NCBI GenBank assembly: GCA_022508885.1
Contig: JAFLUG010000007.1
Coordinates: 1 to 46,176, forward strand
DNA: 46,176 nt
From: Oscillospiraceae bacterium
GTDB taxonomy: Bacteria > Bacillota > Clostridia > Oscillospirales > Ruminococcaceae
Direction: 5' to 3'
Shown: positions 33,082 through 41,824 of the stretch, in pieces
Layout: each line of letters begins with the position of its first letter
Position numbering within the stretch: position 1 is the stretch's first letter
Translations under genes and position numbers: made by a program
Notes under the pieces: generated by a model
The model's input: only the letters and a program-made list of their open reading frames with translations
Database searches by the model: none
Told to the model about the DNA's origin: nothing

Positions 33082-34227
33082 TCAGAGAAGCTTTTTATAA
33101 AGCTCCGCAATTTCCTCTACGGAAGTATCGCGCGGATTTCCGGGACGGCACGCGTCAGCATACGCCGACTCCGAAAGGAACTGTACGTCTTCCGGCTTTA
33201 CGATATCCTTGAGATTTTCGGGGATGCCAACATCCTTCGCGAGCTGTTTTACGGCGTCAACCGCAGCTTTTCTGTACTCCTCCTGAGACATTGCGTCTAC
33301 ATTCTTTACTCCCATTGCGCGGGCGATCTCACGGTATTTCTCTCCTGTCATGGGCGCGTTATATTCCATAACCGTCGGGAGTATGATAGCGTTCGCAATG
33401 CCGTGAGGCGTGTCATAAAGCGCGCCGAGAGGATGAGCCATAGAGTGGACTATGCCGAGTCCGACATTTGAAAAGCCCATGCCTGCAACATACTGTCCGA
33501 GAGCCATTCCCTCGCGGCCGTCGGGAGTATTTTCCACAGCCCCGCGAAGATTTTTCGCGATAATTTCAATCGCCTTCAGATGGAACATATCCGAAAGCTC
33601 CCACGCTCCCTTTGTGATATATCCCTCGATAGCGTGAGTAAGCGCGTCCATGCCGGTAGCGGCGGTAAGGCTCTTGGGCATCGTGCTCATCATATCCGGG
33701 TCTACAACGGCAACAACGGGAATATCATGAACGTCAACGCAAACCATTTTACGGTTCTTTTCAACATCGGTGATTACATAATTTATAGTAACCTCCGCGG
33801 CGGTTCCGGCAGTGGTGGGAACCGCTATTATGGGAACAGCGGGCTTTTTGGTTGGAGCAACTCCCTCGAGGCTTCTTACATCGGCAAACTCGGGATTGTT
33901 TATGATGATGCCTATCGCCTTTGCGGTATCTATCGAAGAGCCGCCTCCTACCGCGATGATGTAATCCGCGCCGCTCTTCTTAAACGACTCAACGCCGCTC
34001 TGAACGTTTTCAATGGTAGGATTGGGTTTGATATTGCTGTAAATTTCATAGGCAAGTCCCGCGCCCTCAAGCACATCTGTTACTTTCTTGGTGATATTGA
34101 ACTTTATAAGGTCGGGGTCGGAGCAAAGCAGAGCCTTTTTGAAGCCCCTTGCCTTCGCCTCGTCCGCAACTGCCGAAAGCGCGCCCTTTCCGTGATAAGA
34201 GGTTTCATTGAGTACAAATCTGTTCAT
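33082..34227 (-). CDS. fucO: Iron-containing alcohol dehydrogenase, lactaldehyde reductase-like
   Basis: Group III alcohol dehydrogenase of 381 residues. It starts with the NETSYHGKGAL block, has the nucleotide-binding GGGSSIDTAKA near 94-104, AVPTTAGTAAEVT near 137-149 and metal ligands in DALTHAIEG near 198 and HSMAHPLGALYDTPHG near 260-276. The whole resembles FucO (1,2-propanediol oxidoreductase), which reduces lactaldehyde from fucose or rhamnose, but substrate choice in this family is loose, so the symbol is tentative. It is monocistronic, with its own promoter and a palindrome in the leader. No fucose or rhamnose genes are next to it. Confidence 0.85.
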   Translation of the reverse strand: MNRFVLNETSYHGKGALSAVADEAKARGFKKALLCSDPDLIKFNITKKVTDVLEGAGLAYEIYSNIKPNPTIENVQSGVESFKKSGADYIIAVGGGSSIDTAKAIGIIINNPEFADVRSLEGVAPTKKPAVPIIAVPTTAGTAAEVTINYVITDVEKNRKMVCVDVHDIPVVAVVDPDMMSTMPKSLTAATGMDALTHAIEGYITKGAWELSDMFHLKAIEIIAKNLRGAVENTPDGREGMALGQYVAGMGFSNVGLGIVHSMAHPLGALYDTPHGIANAIILPTVMEYNAPMTGEKYREIARAMGVKNVDAMSQEEYRKAAVDAVKQLAKDVGIPENLKDIVKPEDVQFLSESAYADACRPGNPRDTSVEEIAELYKKLL

Positions 34228-34256
34228 GACTTACATTTCCTTTCAGTTCTAAAAAT

Positions 34257-34282
34257 ACGGCAGTTTTATGGCATACTGCCGT
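34257..34282 (-). promoter_or_regulatory. Palindrome in the fucO-type leader (operator or attenuator)
   Basis: ACGGCAGT and ACTGCCGT (34257-34264, 34275-34282) form an 8-bp inverted repeat with a 10-nt centre, starting 12 nt after the -10 box and followed on the minus strand by ATTTTTAG. It could be an operator for a dimeric repressor or a weak early terminator. Confidence 0.5.
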
Positions 34283-34293
34283 TAACATAATAT

Positions 34294-34322
34294 ATTATAC
34301 ACTATTTTCTAATTTTTTTCAA
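34294..34322 (-). promoter_or_regulatory. Sigma-A promoter of the fucO-type gene
   Basis: Minus-strand TTGAAA (34317-34322), 17-nt spacer, TATAAT (34294-34299). Confidence 0.82.
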
Positions 34323-34411
34323 TAGATATTTTGTGAAAGTTTTATGTATTGCCAAGAATTTCTCAGATAAAAATCGTTAAAAATGCACAAACAAATATTT
34401 CCCATCATTTA

Positions 34412-34440
34412 TTGACAATCTATTTATTTTATGATATAAT
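34412..34440 (+). promoter_or_regulatory. Consensus sigma-A promoter of the metalloprotease gene
   Basis: TTGACA (34412-34417), 17-nt spacer, TATAAT (34435-34440). Confidence 0.86.
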
Positions 34441-34495
34441 ATATAAAATTACTATTGTTAATTAATATGACATTTCAGAGAGGCGAGGTGATTTT

Positions 34496-35146
34496 ATGGC
34501 AATATCTCCTATTTCGGGTATGGGTCTGGTGTTGGCGGCGGTTCCGTCAAATACGACCGCTGAGAATCTCGAAAAGACGATCGCAAAGCTTGAAAAACAG
34601 CGCGAAGAGTATAAACTTCATTCGGACGCCCAGGACAACAACAGGACCATAAAGAACCTTGAAGAGCGTCTCAATAACCTCGAAAACCGTCTTTCAAAGC
34701 TTAAAGAGCGCCAAGAAGAGCAGGACGGCGAGTGTCAGACCTGCGCAAACCGCAAGTATCAGGATGGCTCGGACGACCCCGGGGTTTCCTTCAAAACCGC
34801 TACGGCCGTGGCAAAAGGCGCGGCAGAGGCGGCTGTGCGCGGTCATGAGCAGGAGCACGTTGTACGCGAGCAGTACAACGCCGAGAAAAACGGGCTTGAG
34901 GTGGTTTCGCAGAACGTCCGCATCAAGTATGCTATCTGCCCCGAGTGCGGAGACAGCTACTGCGCGGGCGGAGTTACGACTACGGTAACAAGACCGAAAA
35001 CAGAAAGCCCCTTGGAAGTATCCGAGAGAGCCGAGCAGACCGGGCAGGCTGAAAATCCGGAGAAGAAGGCTCTTGAAAACCGCTTTGCGGTGGGAGTTTT
35101 CGACAAGGACGAAGAATACGGAAAGCTTCTTAATACTGTTGCTTAA
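34496..35146 (+). CDS. Putative metalloprotease, CJM1_0395/SprA-related family
   Basis: A 216-residue protein with a short start (MAISPISGMG), then a predicted coiled coil (about 22-75), a Cys pair in ECQTCANRKYQDGSDDPGVSF (C80, C83), a zinc-protease-like HExxH (HEQEH at 117-121, preceded by AVRG), and a second Cys group CPECGDSYC near 148-156. This is the pattern of the SprA-related CJM1_0395 family of putative metalloproteases. There is no signal peptide, so a cytoplasmic place is likely. The gene is alone between a promoter and a terminator, with GAGGCGAGGTG before the ATG. Its substrate is unknown. Confidence 0.82.
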   Translation: MAISPISGMGLVLAAVPSNTTAENLEKTIAKLEKQREEYKLHSDAQDNNRTIKNLEERLNNLENRLSKLKERQEEQDGECQTCANRKYQDGSDDPGVSFKTATAVAKGAAEAAVRGHEQEHVVREQYNAEKNGLEVVSQNVRIKYAICPECGDSYCAGGVTTTVTRPKTESPLEVSERAEQTGQAENPEKKALENRFAVGVFDKDEEYGKLLNTVA

Positions 35147-35211
35147 ACCGTGAATTTTCTTTCGCTTGATTTAAGACAGGAAAGTTCTTATAAACCTTTT
35201 TATAATTGCAA

Positions 35212-35246
35212 AGAGCCGTATCAACCCGATACGGCTCTTATTTTTA
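35212..35246 (+). terminator. Terminator after the metalloprotease gene
   Basis: An 11-bp perfect stem (AGAGCCGTATC at 35212-35222, complement 35228-35238) with loop AACCC, then TATTTTTATT. It may also end the convergent kinase gene. Confidence 0.85.
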
Positions 35247-35256
35247 TTATTCACGA

Positions 35257-36345
35257 TCATCTCTTGATATCGTAGTTCATATTCATCAGGTTGCGGATCG
35301 TCTGAACGTCGTCGGTGATATTCGCGTCGCCGTGGATAGTGTGCTTGATAACGCTGCTGGCAACGGCAAAGTTTACCATATCCATCGCTCTATAATCGTG
35401 CATCATCGCGTAGATAAGTCCGCTTGCAAACGCGTCTCCGCCACCTACGCGGTCGAGAATATTGAAGGTAAACAATTTGCTTTCAAAGGTGTGGTCTTCA
35501 TACCACAAAAACGCTTTAAGGCTGTTTTCACTGCCGCTGTGGGCATAGCGCACATGGCGGCCGATGCATTTAAGATTCGGATAGCGCTCAACGAATCTCT
35601 GGAACACCTCGTCCTGCTGCTCGTAGCTTGGCTGCATGGGTATTCCGTCCTTTACGTCGCCCTTCGAATGGTCGTTTTCGTCCTTCCACAGATGATAGGG
35701 CTCAATTCCCAGAAGCACATCGACATACGGCAGGCACTCGGTGCAGAAATCCCTTGCTTCTTCCCATGTCCACAGCTTGCTGCGGAAATTTCCGTCAAAG
35801 CTTACGGTAAGTCCTTTTTCCTTAGCAACCTTAAGGCTGTCCATTATCAGATCGCGGCAGCTTGAGGACAGCGCCGGCGTAATGCCGCTGAGGTGAAGCC
35901 ATGTATATCCATCCAAAAGCTCGCTCAGATCGACATTGCTGTAGTCATACTCGCTGAAAGCGCTGTGCTGTCTGTCATATGTAACCTTACTGGGACGAAT
36001 CCCGTAACCCGTTTCAAGATAATAGCTTCCCAGACGGTGGGTCGGAGTTTCCTCCGGAGAACTCAAGATCACGGGGGTGCAGTGCACGTCGTTGCTTCGA
36101 AGCATACGAACGGCGCTCTTTCCCAGACTGTTATTGGGTACCACGCTGAAAAATGTGCTGTCTACGCCGAGATTCGCCAGCGCCAGCGCGATATTCGCCT
36201 CGCTTCCGCCGTAGCTCGCCTCAAAGCTGGTGGCTGTTCGTATCTTTTCATAATTAGGCGGGGTAAGTCTCAGCATTATCTCGCCTATGGTGATAAACTT
36301 GTTTTTCGTGTCGGTGTCTCGCAATAACGGATTGTAATGTTCCAT
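35257..36345 (-). CDS. PfkB family sugar kinase, KDG kinase-like
   Basis: A 362-residue ribokinase-family kinase. Near residues 17-26 is FITIGEIMLRL, followed by the sugar-binding SYGGSEANIALALANLGVD near 46-64, and near 297-305 the catalytic signature DRVGGGDAFASGL with the general-base Asp. The pattern, including the SYGGSEANIA variant, is close to 2-keto-3-deoxygluconate kinases (KdgK), which would place it in pectin or uronate breakdown, but substrate is inferred from family only. No KDPG aldolase gene lies beside it. AGGAGGATTC precedes the start. Confidence 0.82.
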   Translation of the reverse strand: MEHYNPLLRDTDTKNKFITIGEIMLRLTPPNYEKIRTATSFEASYGGSEANIALALANLGVDSTFFSVVPNNSLGKSAVRMLRSNDVHCTPVILSSPEETPTHRLGSYYLETGYGIRPSKVTYDRQHSAFSEYDYSNVDLSELLDGYTWLHLSGITPALSSSCRDLIMDSLKVAKEKGLTVSFDGNFRSKLWTWEEARDFCTECLPYVDVLLGIEPYHLWKDENDHSKGDVKDGIPMQPSYEQQDEVFQRFVERYPNLKCIGRHVRYAHSGSENSLKAFLWYEDHTFESKLFTFNILDRVGGGDAFASGLIYAMMHDYRAMDMVNFAVASSVIKHTIHGDANITDDVQTIRNLMNMNYDIKR

Positions 36346-36378
36346 AAGAATCCTCCTGATTTTTTATTTACTGATTAC

Positions 36379-36407
36379 AGTATAACACATTTCTCCGAAA
36401 AAGTCTA
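36379..36407 (-). promoter_or_regulatory. Promoter of the sugar kinase gene
   Basis: Minus-strand TAGACT (36402-36407), 17-nt spacer, TATACT (36379-36384). The -35 box matches four of six consensus bases. Confidence 0.68.
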
Positions 36408-36442
36408 CCCTTTTTTCATCGGTCTTACGCAATAATCTGCGG

Positions 36443-36874
36443 TTACACTGTAATGCAGTCTCTGAGATTATCAAGCGTCTTACCGCCGATGCCTTTTACG
36501 TTTACAAGCTCTTCGATACTTGCAAAGCCGCCGTTTGCCTCGCGGTAGTCAATTATTGCCTGAGCCTTTACATCGCCTATCCCGCTGAGGGTTTTGAGCT
36601 GCTCCAAAGACGCCGTGTTTATGTTGATTTTTGTGTTTGATGGAACAACCGTACTCTCGGCCGAGGCGTTTTCCGCGGGTTGGTTTCTGTCCGAATATCT
36701 GCTCTCCGACGAGGAAGACGAGGAACTTGATCCTATTCCGTAAAGCCCATCCTCAAGCACGACCGCCTCGTCAACCGACGGGAAAATATTTACAGCAACC
36801 ACTCCGATAACACCTATCACAACGAGCATTTGGAGGACGGCGGAGAATACTTTGTCCAAAGGTATTTTTTTCAT
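36443..36874 (-). CDS. comEA: ComEA-type helix-hairpin-helix DNA-binding protein
   Basis: A 143-residue membrane-anchored protein. Residues about 10-30 form one membrane helix, then a linker with a run of eight Ser near 49-58, then a double HhH region (ININTASLEQLKTLSGIGDVKAQAIIDYREANGGF and VKGIGGKTLDNLRDCI) over 83-143. ComEA binds incoming DNA in natural transformation. The SLBB domain of the longer form is absent. No other com gene is in the window, so a DNA-uptake role is likely but untested here. Confidence 0.88.
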   Translation of the reverse strand: MKKIPLDKVFSAVLQMLVVIGVIGVVAVNIFPSVDEAVVLEDGLYGIGSSSSSSSSESRYSDRNQPAENASAESTVVPSNTKININTASLEQLKTLSGIGDVKAQAIIDYREANGGFASIEELVNVKGIGGKTLDNLRDCITV

Positions 36875-36923
36875 TGTCTGTCTGATTATCCTCGTTCTGA
36901 TATTGAAACATCCGATTTATTTA

Positions 36924-36952
36924 ATACTATCACATATTTTTGTATTTGTCAA
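36924..36952 (-). promoter_or_regulatory. Sigma-A promoter of comEA
   Basis: Minus-strand TTGACA (36947-36952), 17-nt spacer, TAGTAT (36924-36929). It lies directly after the T-run of the gdhA terminator. Confidence 0.78.
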
Positions 36953-36963
36953 GAAAAACGCTG

Positions 36964-36991
36964 AAAAAGCGGAGAGCACAACGCTCTCCGC
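36964..36991 (-). terminator. Terminator after gdhA
   Basis: A 9-bp perfect stem GCGGAGAGC/GCTCTCCGC (36983-36991 and 36969-36977) with a GTTGT loop, then TTTTT on the minus strand. Confidence 0.88.
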
Positions 36992-37012
36992 CTGATTTAT
37001 TACTGTCAGCTT

Positions 37013-38429
<1,417 letters not shown>

Positions 38430-38634
38430 GATTTTTTTTAATTTTTTTCAAATCATTTGTCAGATTTTGTTTTATATCACAATTTAATTATTATTTTTTT
38501 GGTTATTCAGCATAAAAAGTGTGCTTTTTTACTAACTTATCATGAAATATGCTTTTTTATTTTCTGCAAGCAAGAAATTTTTTAACTGTTATTTTTTGGC
38601 AAGGTTTTCCATATATTTTTCATGTAAACATACC

Positions 38635-38663
38635 TTGACTTTTAATGGCAGATGATGTATAAT
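38635..38663 (+). promoter_or_regulatory. Sigma-A promoter of the first M23 peptidase gene
   Basis: TTGACT (38635-38640), 17-nt spacer, TATAAT (38658-38663). The 5' leader holds a 10-bp inverted repeat (ATTCGGAAGT at 38672-38681, ACTTCCGAAT at 38704-38713). Confidence 0.83.
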
Positions 38664-38747
38664 AGGGGTATATTCGGAAGTTTTCCGTCGGTTTTCATAG
38701 CTTACTTCCGAATGGTGTTCGAGGTCAAATTCAAAGGAGGAATTAAA

Positions 38748-40127
38748 ATGTCATCTAACAGGCGAATGGCGGCGGCTGTGAAGATCTGCTCGTCATTTTT
38801 AGCGGCAGTCTTGCTTATCGCTGTGCCGAATATGACTGTTTCCGTAAATAACAGCGCCTCGGGCAGTTCAGGCATAGACGATCTCCAGGCACAGATAGAC
38901 AAGATAAAAAAAGAAAACGAGGCGCGCAAACAGCAGATCGCCGGTTTAACGGGCGACATAAACAAAAATAAAGAATCGATAAATCTCATAAGCGCGCAGA
39001 TAGACGGCGTAAATCTTGAAATACAGAAATACGGCGAGCTGATAATCAATCAGAAAGAAAGCATTGAAGAAAAAAAGCTCGAAATAGAAGCCGTTGAAGC
39101 CGAAGTTGAGAACAAAGAGCTTGAAATCGAGAATAAAAAAGCGTATATAGCAGAGCTTGAGGAACAGAACAAGAAAAACCTCGAGCGCTTTGCGGAGCTT
39201 GCCCGCGTACTGTACATGAACGATATTTCGGATACCATTCCGATACTGAGCGGCTCGGACGACTGGTATGAGTACTTTGTTTATTCAGATGTGATCAAAA
39301 ATATAAGCGACCAGAACGTAAAGTTTATGAAACAGCTTCTTGCCGATATAAACGATCAGGAGAATCTTATCGAGGAGCTTAACGGGGAGATCGCCGCGCT
39401 CGAGCTGGAGAAAGAAGAGCTCTCAAAGGAAAAGGAAAAGCTTGAAGAGGATATGAAGGCTCTCGAGGCGTCAAAGGCGGACCTCGACAGCTACGCGGCT
39501 CAGCAGAAGGCATACCTCGGTCAGCTTTCCGCTCAGAACAAGGAGCTTATGGACAAAGTAAACGCCCTTGAGTATGACGTTAAGATATCTTCTAAGAAAA
39601 TGGATCAGCTCAATAATGAGCTTGAGGAGCTTATCAGGGCGGAACAGGCGAAAAACGAAAACCAGACCATCTACTCGACTGACGGCTTTATATGGCCCGT
39701 AAGCGCGAGCTTTAAGAAAATCTCCACCGGCTTCGGATACGACGCCTGGAGACGCGGACAGCACCGCGGGCTTGACATATCGGGTTCAGGCTCGTCCATC
39801 GCGGGTACTAAGGTCCACGCGGTCCAGTCCGGAACGGTTATCGCTGTTTACAACGGCTGCTCTCACAATTACGGTAAGAATTACAGCTGCGGCTGCGGCG
39901 GAGGCTACGGCAACTACATAATCATAGACCACGGCGGCGGAGTTTCTACCATGTACGCGCATATCTGGGGAGTTAACGCTTCGGCCGGACAGCACGTAAA
40001 TCAGGGCGACGTTATCGGATATGTCGGTTCGACAGGCTGGAGCACGGGATTTCACCTGCACTTTGAGGTTCGCGTAAACGGTGTTGCGGTAAATCCTAAC
40101 AACTACAAATACGCATACTATTACTGA
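38748..40127 (+). CDS. Secreted M23 peptidase with EnvC-like coiled coil
   Basis: Cell-wall hydrolase-type protein, 459 residues from the ATG at 38748 (AAAGGAGGAATTAAA before it; the ATG at 38652 overlaps the promoter). A signal peptide covers about 1-37, and two coiled-coil regions (about 40-135 and 185-295) flank a conserved RFAELARVLYMNDISDTIPI block. The C-terminal LytM domain has the zinc ligands His339 and Asp343 (HRGLD) and His438 (HLHFE, with His436), so it should be active. A Cys/Gly-rich insertion (Cys371, Cys381, Cys383) interrupts the domain. It resembles EnvC/NlpD or PcsB-like division hydrolases. The next gene is a paralogue. Confidence 0.88.
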   Translation: MSSNRRMAAAVKICSSFLAAVLLIAVPNMTVSVNNSASGSSGIDDLQAQIDKIKKENEARKQQIAGLTGDINKNKESINLISAQIDGVNLEIQKYGELIINQKESIEEKKLEIEAVEAEVENKELEIENKKAYIAELEEQNKKNLERFAELARVLYMNDISDTIPILSGSDDWYEYFVYSDVIKNISDQNVKFMKQLLADINDQENLIEELNGEIAALELEKEELSKEKEKLEEDMKALEASKADLDSYAAQQKAYLGQLSAQNKELMDKVNALEYDVKISSKKMDQLNNELEELIRAEQAKNENQTIYSTDGFIWPVSASFKKISTGFGYDAWRRGQHRGLDISGSGSSIAGTKVHAVQSGTVIAVYNGCSHNYGKNYSCGCGGGYGNYIIIDHGGGVSTMYAHIWGVNASAGQHVNQGDVIGYVGSTGWSTGFHLHFEVRVNGVAVNPNNYKYAYYY

Positions 40128-40134
40128 TTCGCTT

Positions 40135-40170
40135 AACGGCAGACGTTTTCGCAACGCCTGCCGTTTTTGC
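40135..40170 (+). terminator. Terminator after the first M23 gene
   Basis: AACGGCAGaCGT and ACGcCTGCCGTT pair (40135-40146, 40153-40164) around TTTTCGCA-type loop bases, followed by TTT. Confidence 0.82.
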
Positions 40171-40222
40171 CTGTAAATATGAAAATTGGGTGAAATATTG
40201 CTCTTTTCCTTTACTTTACCGC

Positions 40223-40251
40223 TTGACAAATTATACGGAGGGTTGTATAAT
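40223..40251 (+). promoter_or_regulatory. Consensus sigma-A promoter of the second M23 peptidase gene
   Basis: TTGACA (40223-40228), 17-nt spacer, TATAAT (40246-40251). The leader holds an imperfect hairpin around GTCGGATTTTGGGGAAAATCGGAC-type sequence near 40276-40300. Confidence 0.88.
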
Positions 40252-40323
40252 AAATGTATATAAAGTGGAAGTTCGTCGGATTTTGGGGAAAATCGGACGC
40301 GCTGTTATTAAGGGGGATATTTT

Positions 40324-41673
40324 ATGGGGAAAATAAAAGGCTTTAGGCTCTTTCTGACAAGAGTCTGCGCGGTGTTATGCGCGTTTGCGCTCTTGGCTGC
40401 AGTTCCGTGTACAAACGTGTTCAGCGACTCGGCAATGGACAATATTCAGGACGAGATCGACAAGACCAGAAAAGAAAACGAGGAAAGAAAAAAGAAGATC
40501 GAGGGCTACGGAAACGATATCGCCAACAACCAGGAAGCGATGAAGCTCATAACCGAGCAGATAGACGGCATAAACGCTGAAATTGTCAAATACGGACAGT
40601 TTATAATCGCGAAGCATGACAGCATAGACGCAAAGGCTGCGGAAATTGAGATGACGGAAAAGTCGATCTCCCAAAAAGAAATTGAAATTGAGACAAAGAA
40701 AGCGGATATCGCCGCAATGCAGGCGCGAAACAAAGCAAGTCTCAAAAGATTTGCGGAGCTTGCGCGGGTTTTGTACATGAACGACGTTTCGGATACTATT
40801 CCGATCTTAAGCGGCTCGGACGACTGGTATGAATACTTTGTATACTCCGATGTTATAAAAAACATAAGCAGTCAGAACCTTGAATTCATGAACCGCCTTC
40901 TCGCTTCCATACGCGAACAGGAAGAGTTGATAGACGGTCTTAACGCGGATATAGAAAGGCTTGAACAGGATAAAACCGCTCTCGAAAATCAGAAAAGATC
41001 GCTTGAAAGCGATATGGCGGAGCTTGAGACCGAAAAAGCCGCTCTCGAACGATATGCCGCGGAGCAGAAAAGCTATCTTTACGGTCTCGCGGCGCAGAAC
41101 AAGTCCTTGCAGGAGAAGATCGACGGGCTCGAATACGATATTGAAGAATCAAACAGAAAGCTTGAAGAGCTTGACAAGGAACTTCAGGAGCTTATAAGAA
41201 AAGCACAGCAGAACTCAAGCGGCGAGGATTACAGCAGCGATTTCAGGTGGCCGCTCGACCCGCAGTTCCACAGACTTACTACCTACTTTGGCTGGGATAC
41301 TGCCTTTGGCGGAAGAAATCACGGCGGGATCGATATTGTAGGCTCGGGCGTTTCGGTTTCAAGTCAGAATATTTACGCGGTTCAGTCCGGAACGATAATA
41401 AAGGTCTACAACGGCTGTGCGCATGACTACGGAAAATATTATTCCTGCGGCTGCGGCGGCGGCTGGGGCAACTACATAGTCATCGACCACGGCGGAAAAA
41501 TCTCCACGCTTTACGCGCACTGCCGAAAGATCTTCGTAAGTGAAGGACAGAAGGTAACCAAGGGCGATGTTATCGGGCTTGTGGGAACAACGGGCTGGTC
41601 TACCGGCGATCATTTGCACTTTGAGGTAAGAGTAGACGGAAACCGCGTAGACCCGCTTAAATATGTATCATGA
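40324..41673 (+). CDS. Secreted M23 peptidase, paralogue of the upstream gene
   Basis: A 449-residue paralogue with the same architecture: signal peptide (about 1-35), coiled coil, RFAELARVLYMNDVSDTIPI block, second coiled coil and C-terminal LytM domain. Zinc ligands are His333 and Asp337 (HGGID) and His432 (HLHFE). The same insertion with Cys365, Cys375 and Cys377 is present. Its coiled coils differ much more from the neighbour than the central block and catalytic domain do. It has its own promoter, a AAGGGGG ribosome site and a terminator, so the two are separately controlled. It probably acts on peptidoglycan cross-links during growth or division. Confidence 0.88.
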   Translation: MGKIKGFRLFLTRVCAVLCAFALLAAVPCTNVFSDSAMDNIQDEIDKTRKENEERKKKIEGYGNDIANNQEAMKLITEQIDGINAEIVKYGQFIIAKHDSIDAKAAEIEMTEKSISQKEIEIETKKADIAAMQARNKASLKRFAELARVLYMNDVSDTIPILSGSDDWYEYFVYSDVIKNISSQNLEFMNRLLASIREQEELIDGLNADIERLEQDKTALENQKRSLESDMAELETEKAALERYAAEQKSYLYGLAAQNKSLQEKIDGLEYDIEESNRKLEELDKELQELIRKAQQNSSGEDYSSDFRWPLDPQFHRLTTYFGWDTAFGGRNHGGIDIVGSGVSVSSQNIYAVQSGTIIKVYNGCAHDYGKYYSCGCGGGWGNYIVIDHGGKISTLYAHCRKIFVSEGQKVTKGDVIGLVGTTGWSTGDHLHFEVRVDGNRVDPLKYVS

Positions 41674-41691
41674 TATTTATTGAATGATCCG

Positions 41692-41720
41692 AGGGGAAGC
41701 TTTGGCTTCCCCTTTATTTT
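41692..41720 (+). terminator. Terminator after the second M23 gene
   Basis: AGGGGAAGC and GCTTCCCCT form a 9-bp perfect stem with loop TTTG, followed by TTATTTTTATT. Confidence 0.88.
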
Positions 41721-41733
41721 TATTAAATAGCCC

Positions 41734-41762
41734 TTGACAAGAAATCAAGAATTTGTTATAAT
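41734..41762 (+). promoter_or_regulatory. Consensus sigma-A promoter of ilvB-ilvN-ilvC
   Basis: TTGACA (41734-41739), 17-nt spacer, TATAAT (41757-41762). The leader to ilvB is short (about 55 nt) and shows no T-box or leader-peptide attenuator. Confidence 0.88.
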
Positions 41763-41824
41763 TAAGGGTAGTTGATTTTTACAGATATTACAATAGATAA
41801 TTACGTTTTTTGGGGTGTGGATCT

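Noticed and set aside
38652-38747. Longer start of the first M23 gene at 38652
   Set aside because: It overlaps the -10 box and the leader inverted repeat; the signal peptide starts at 38748.
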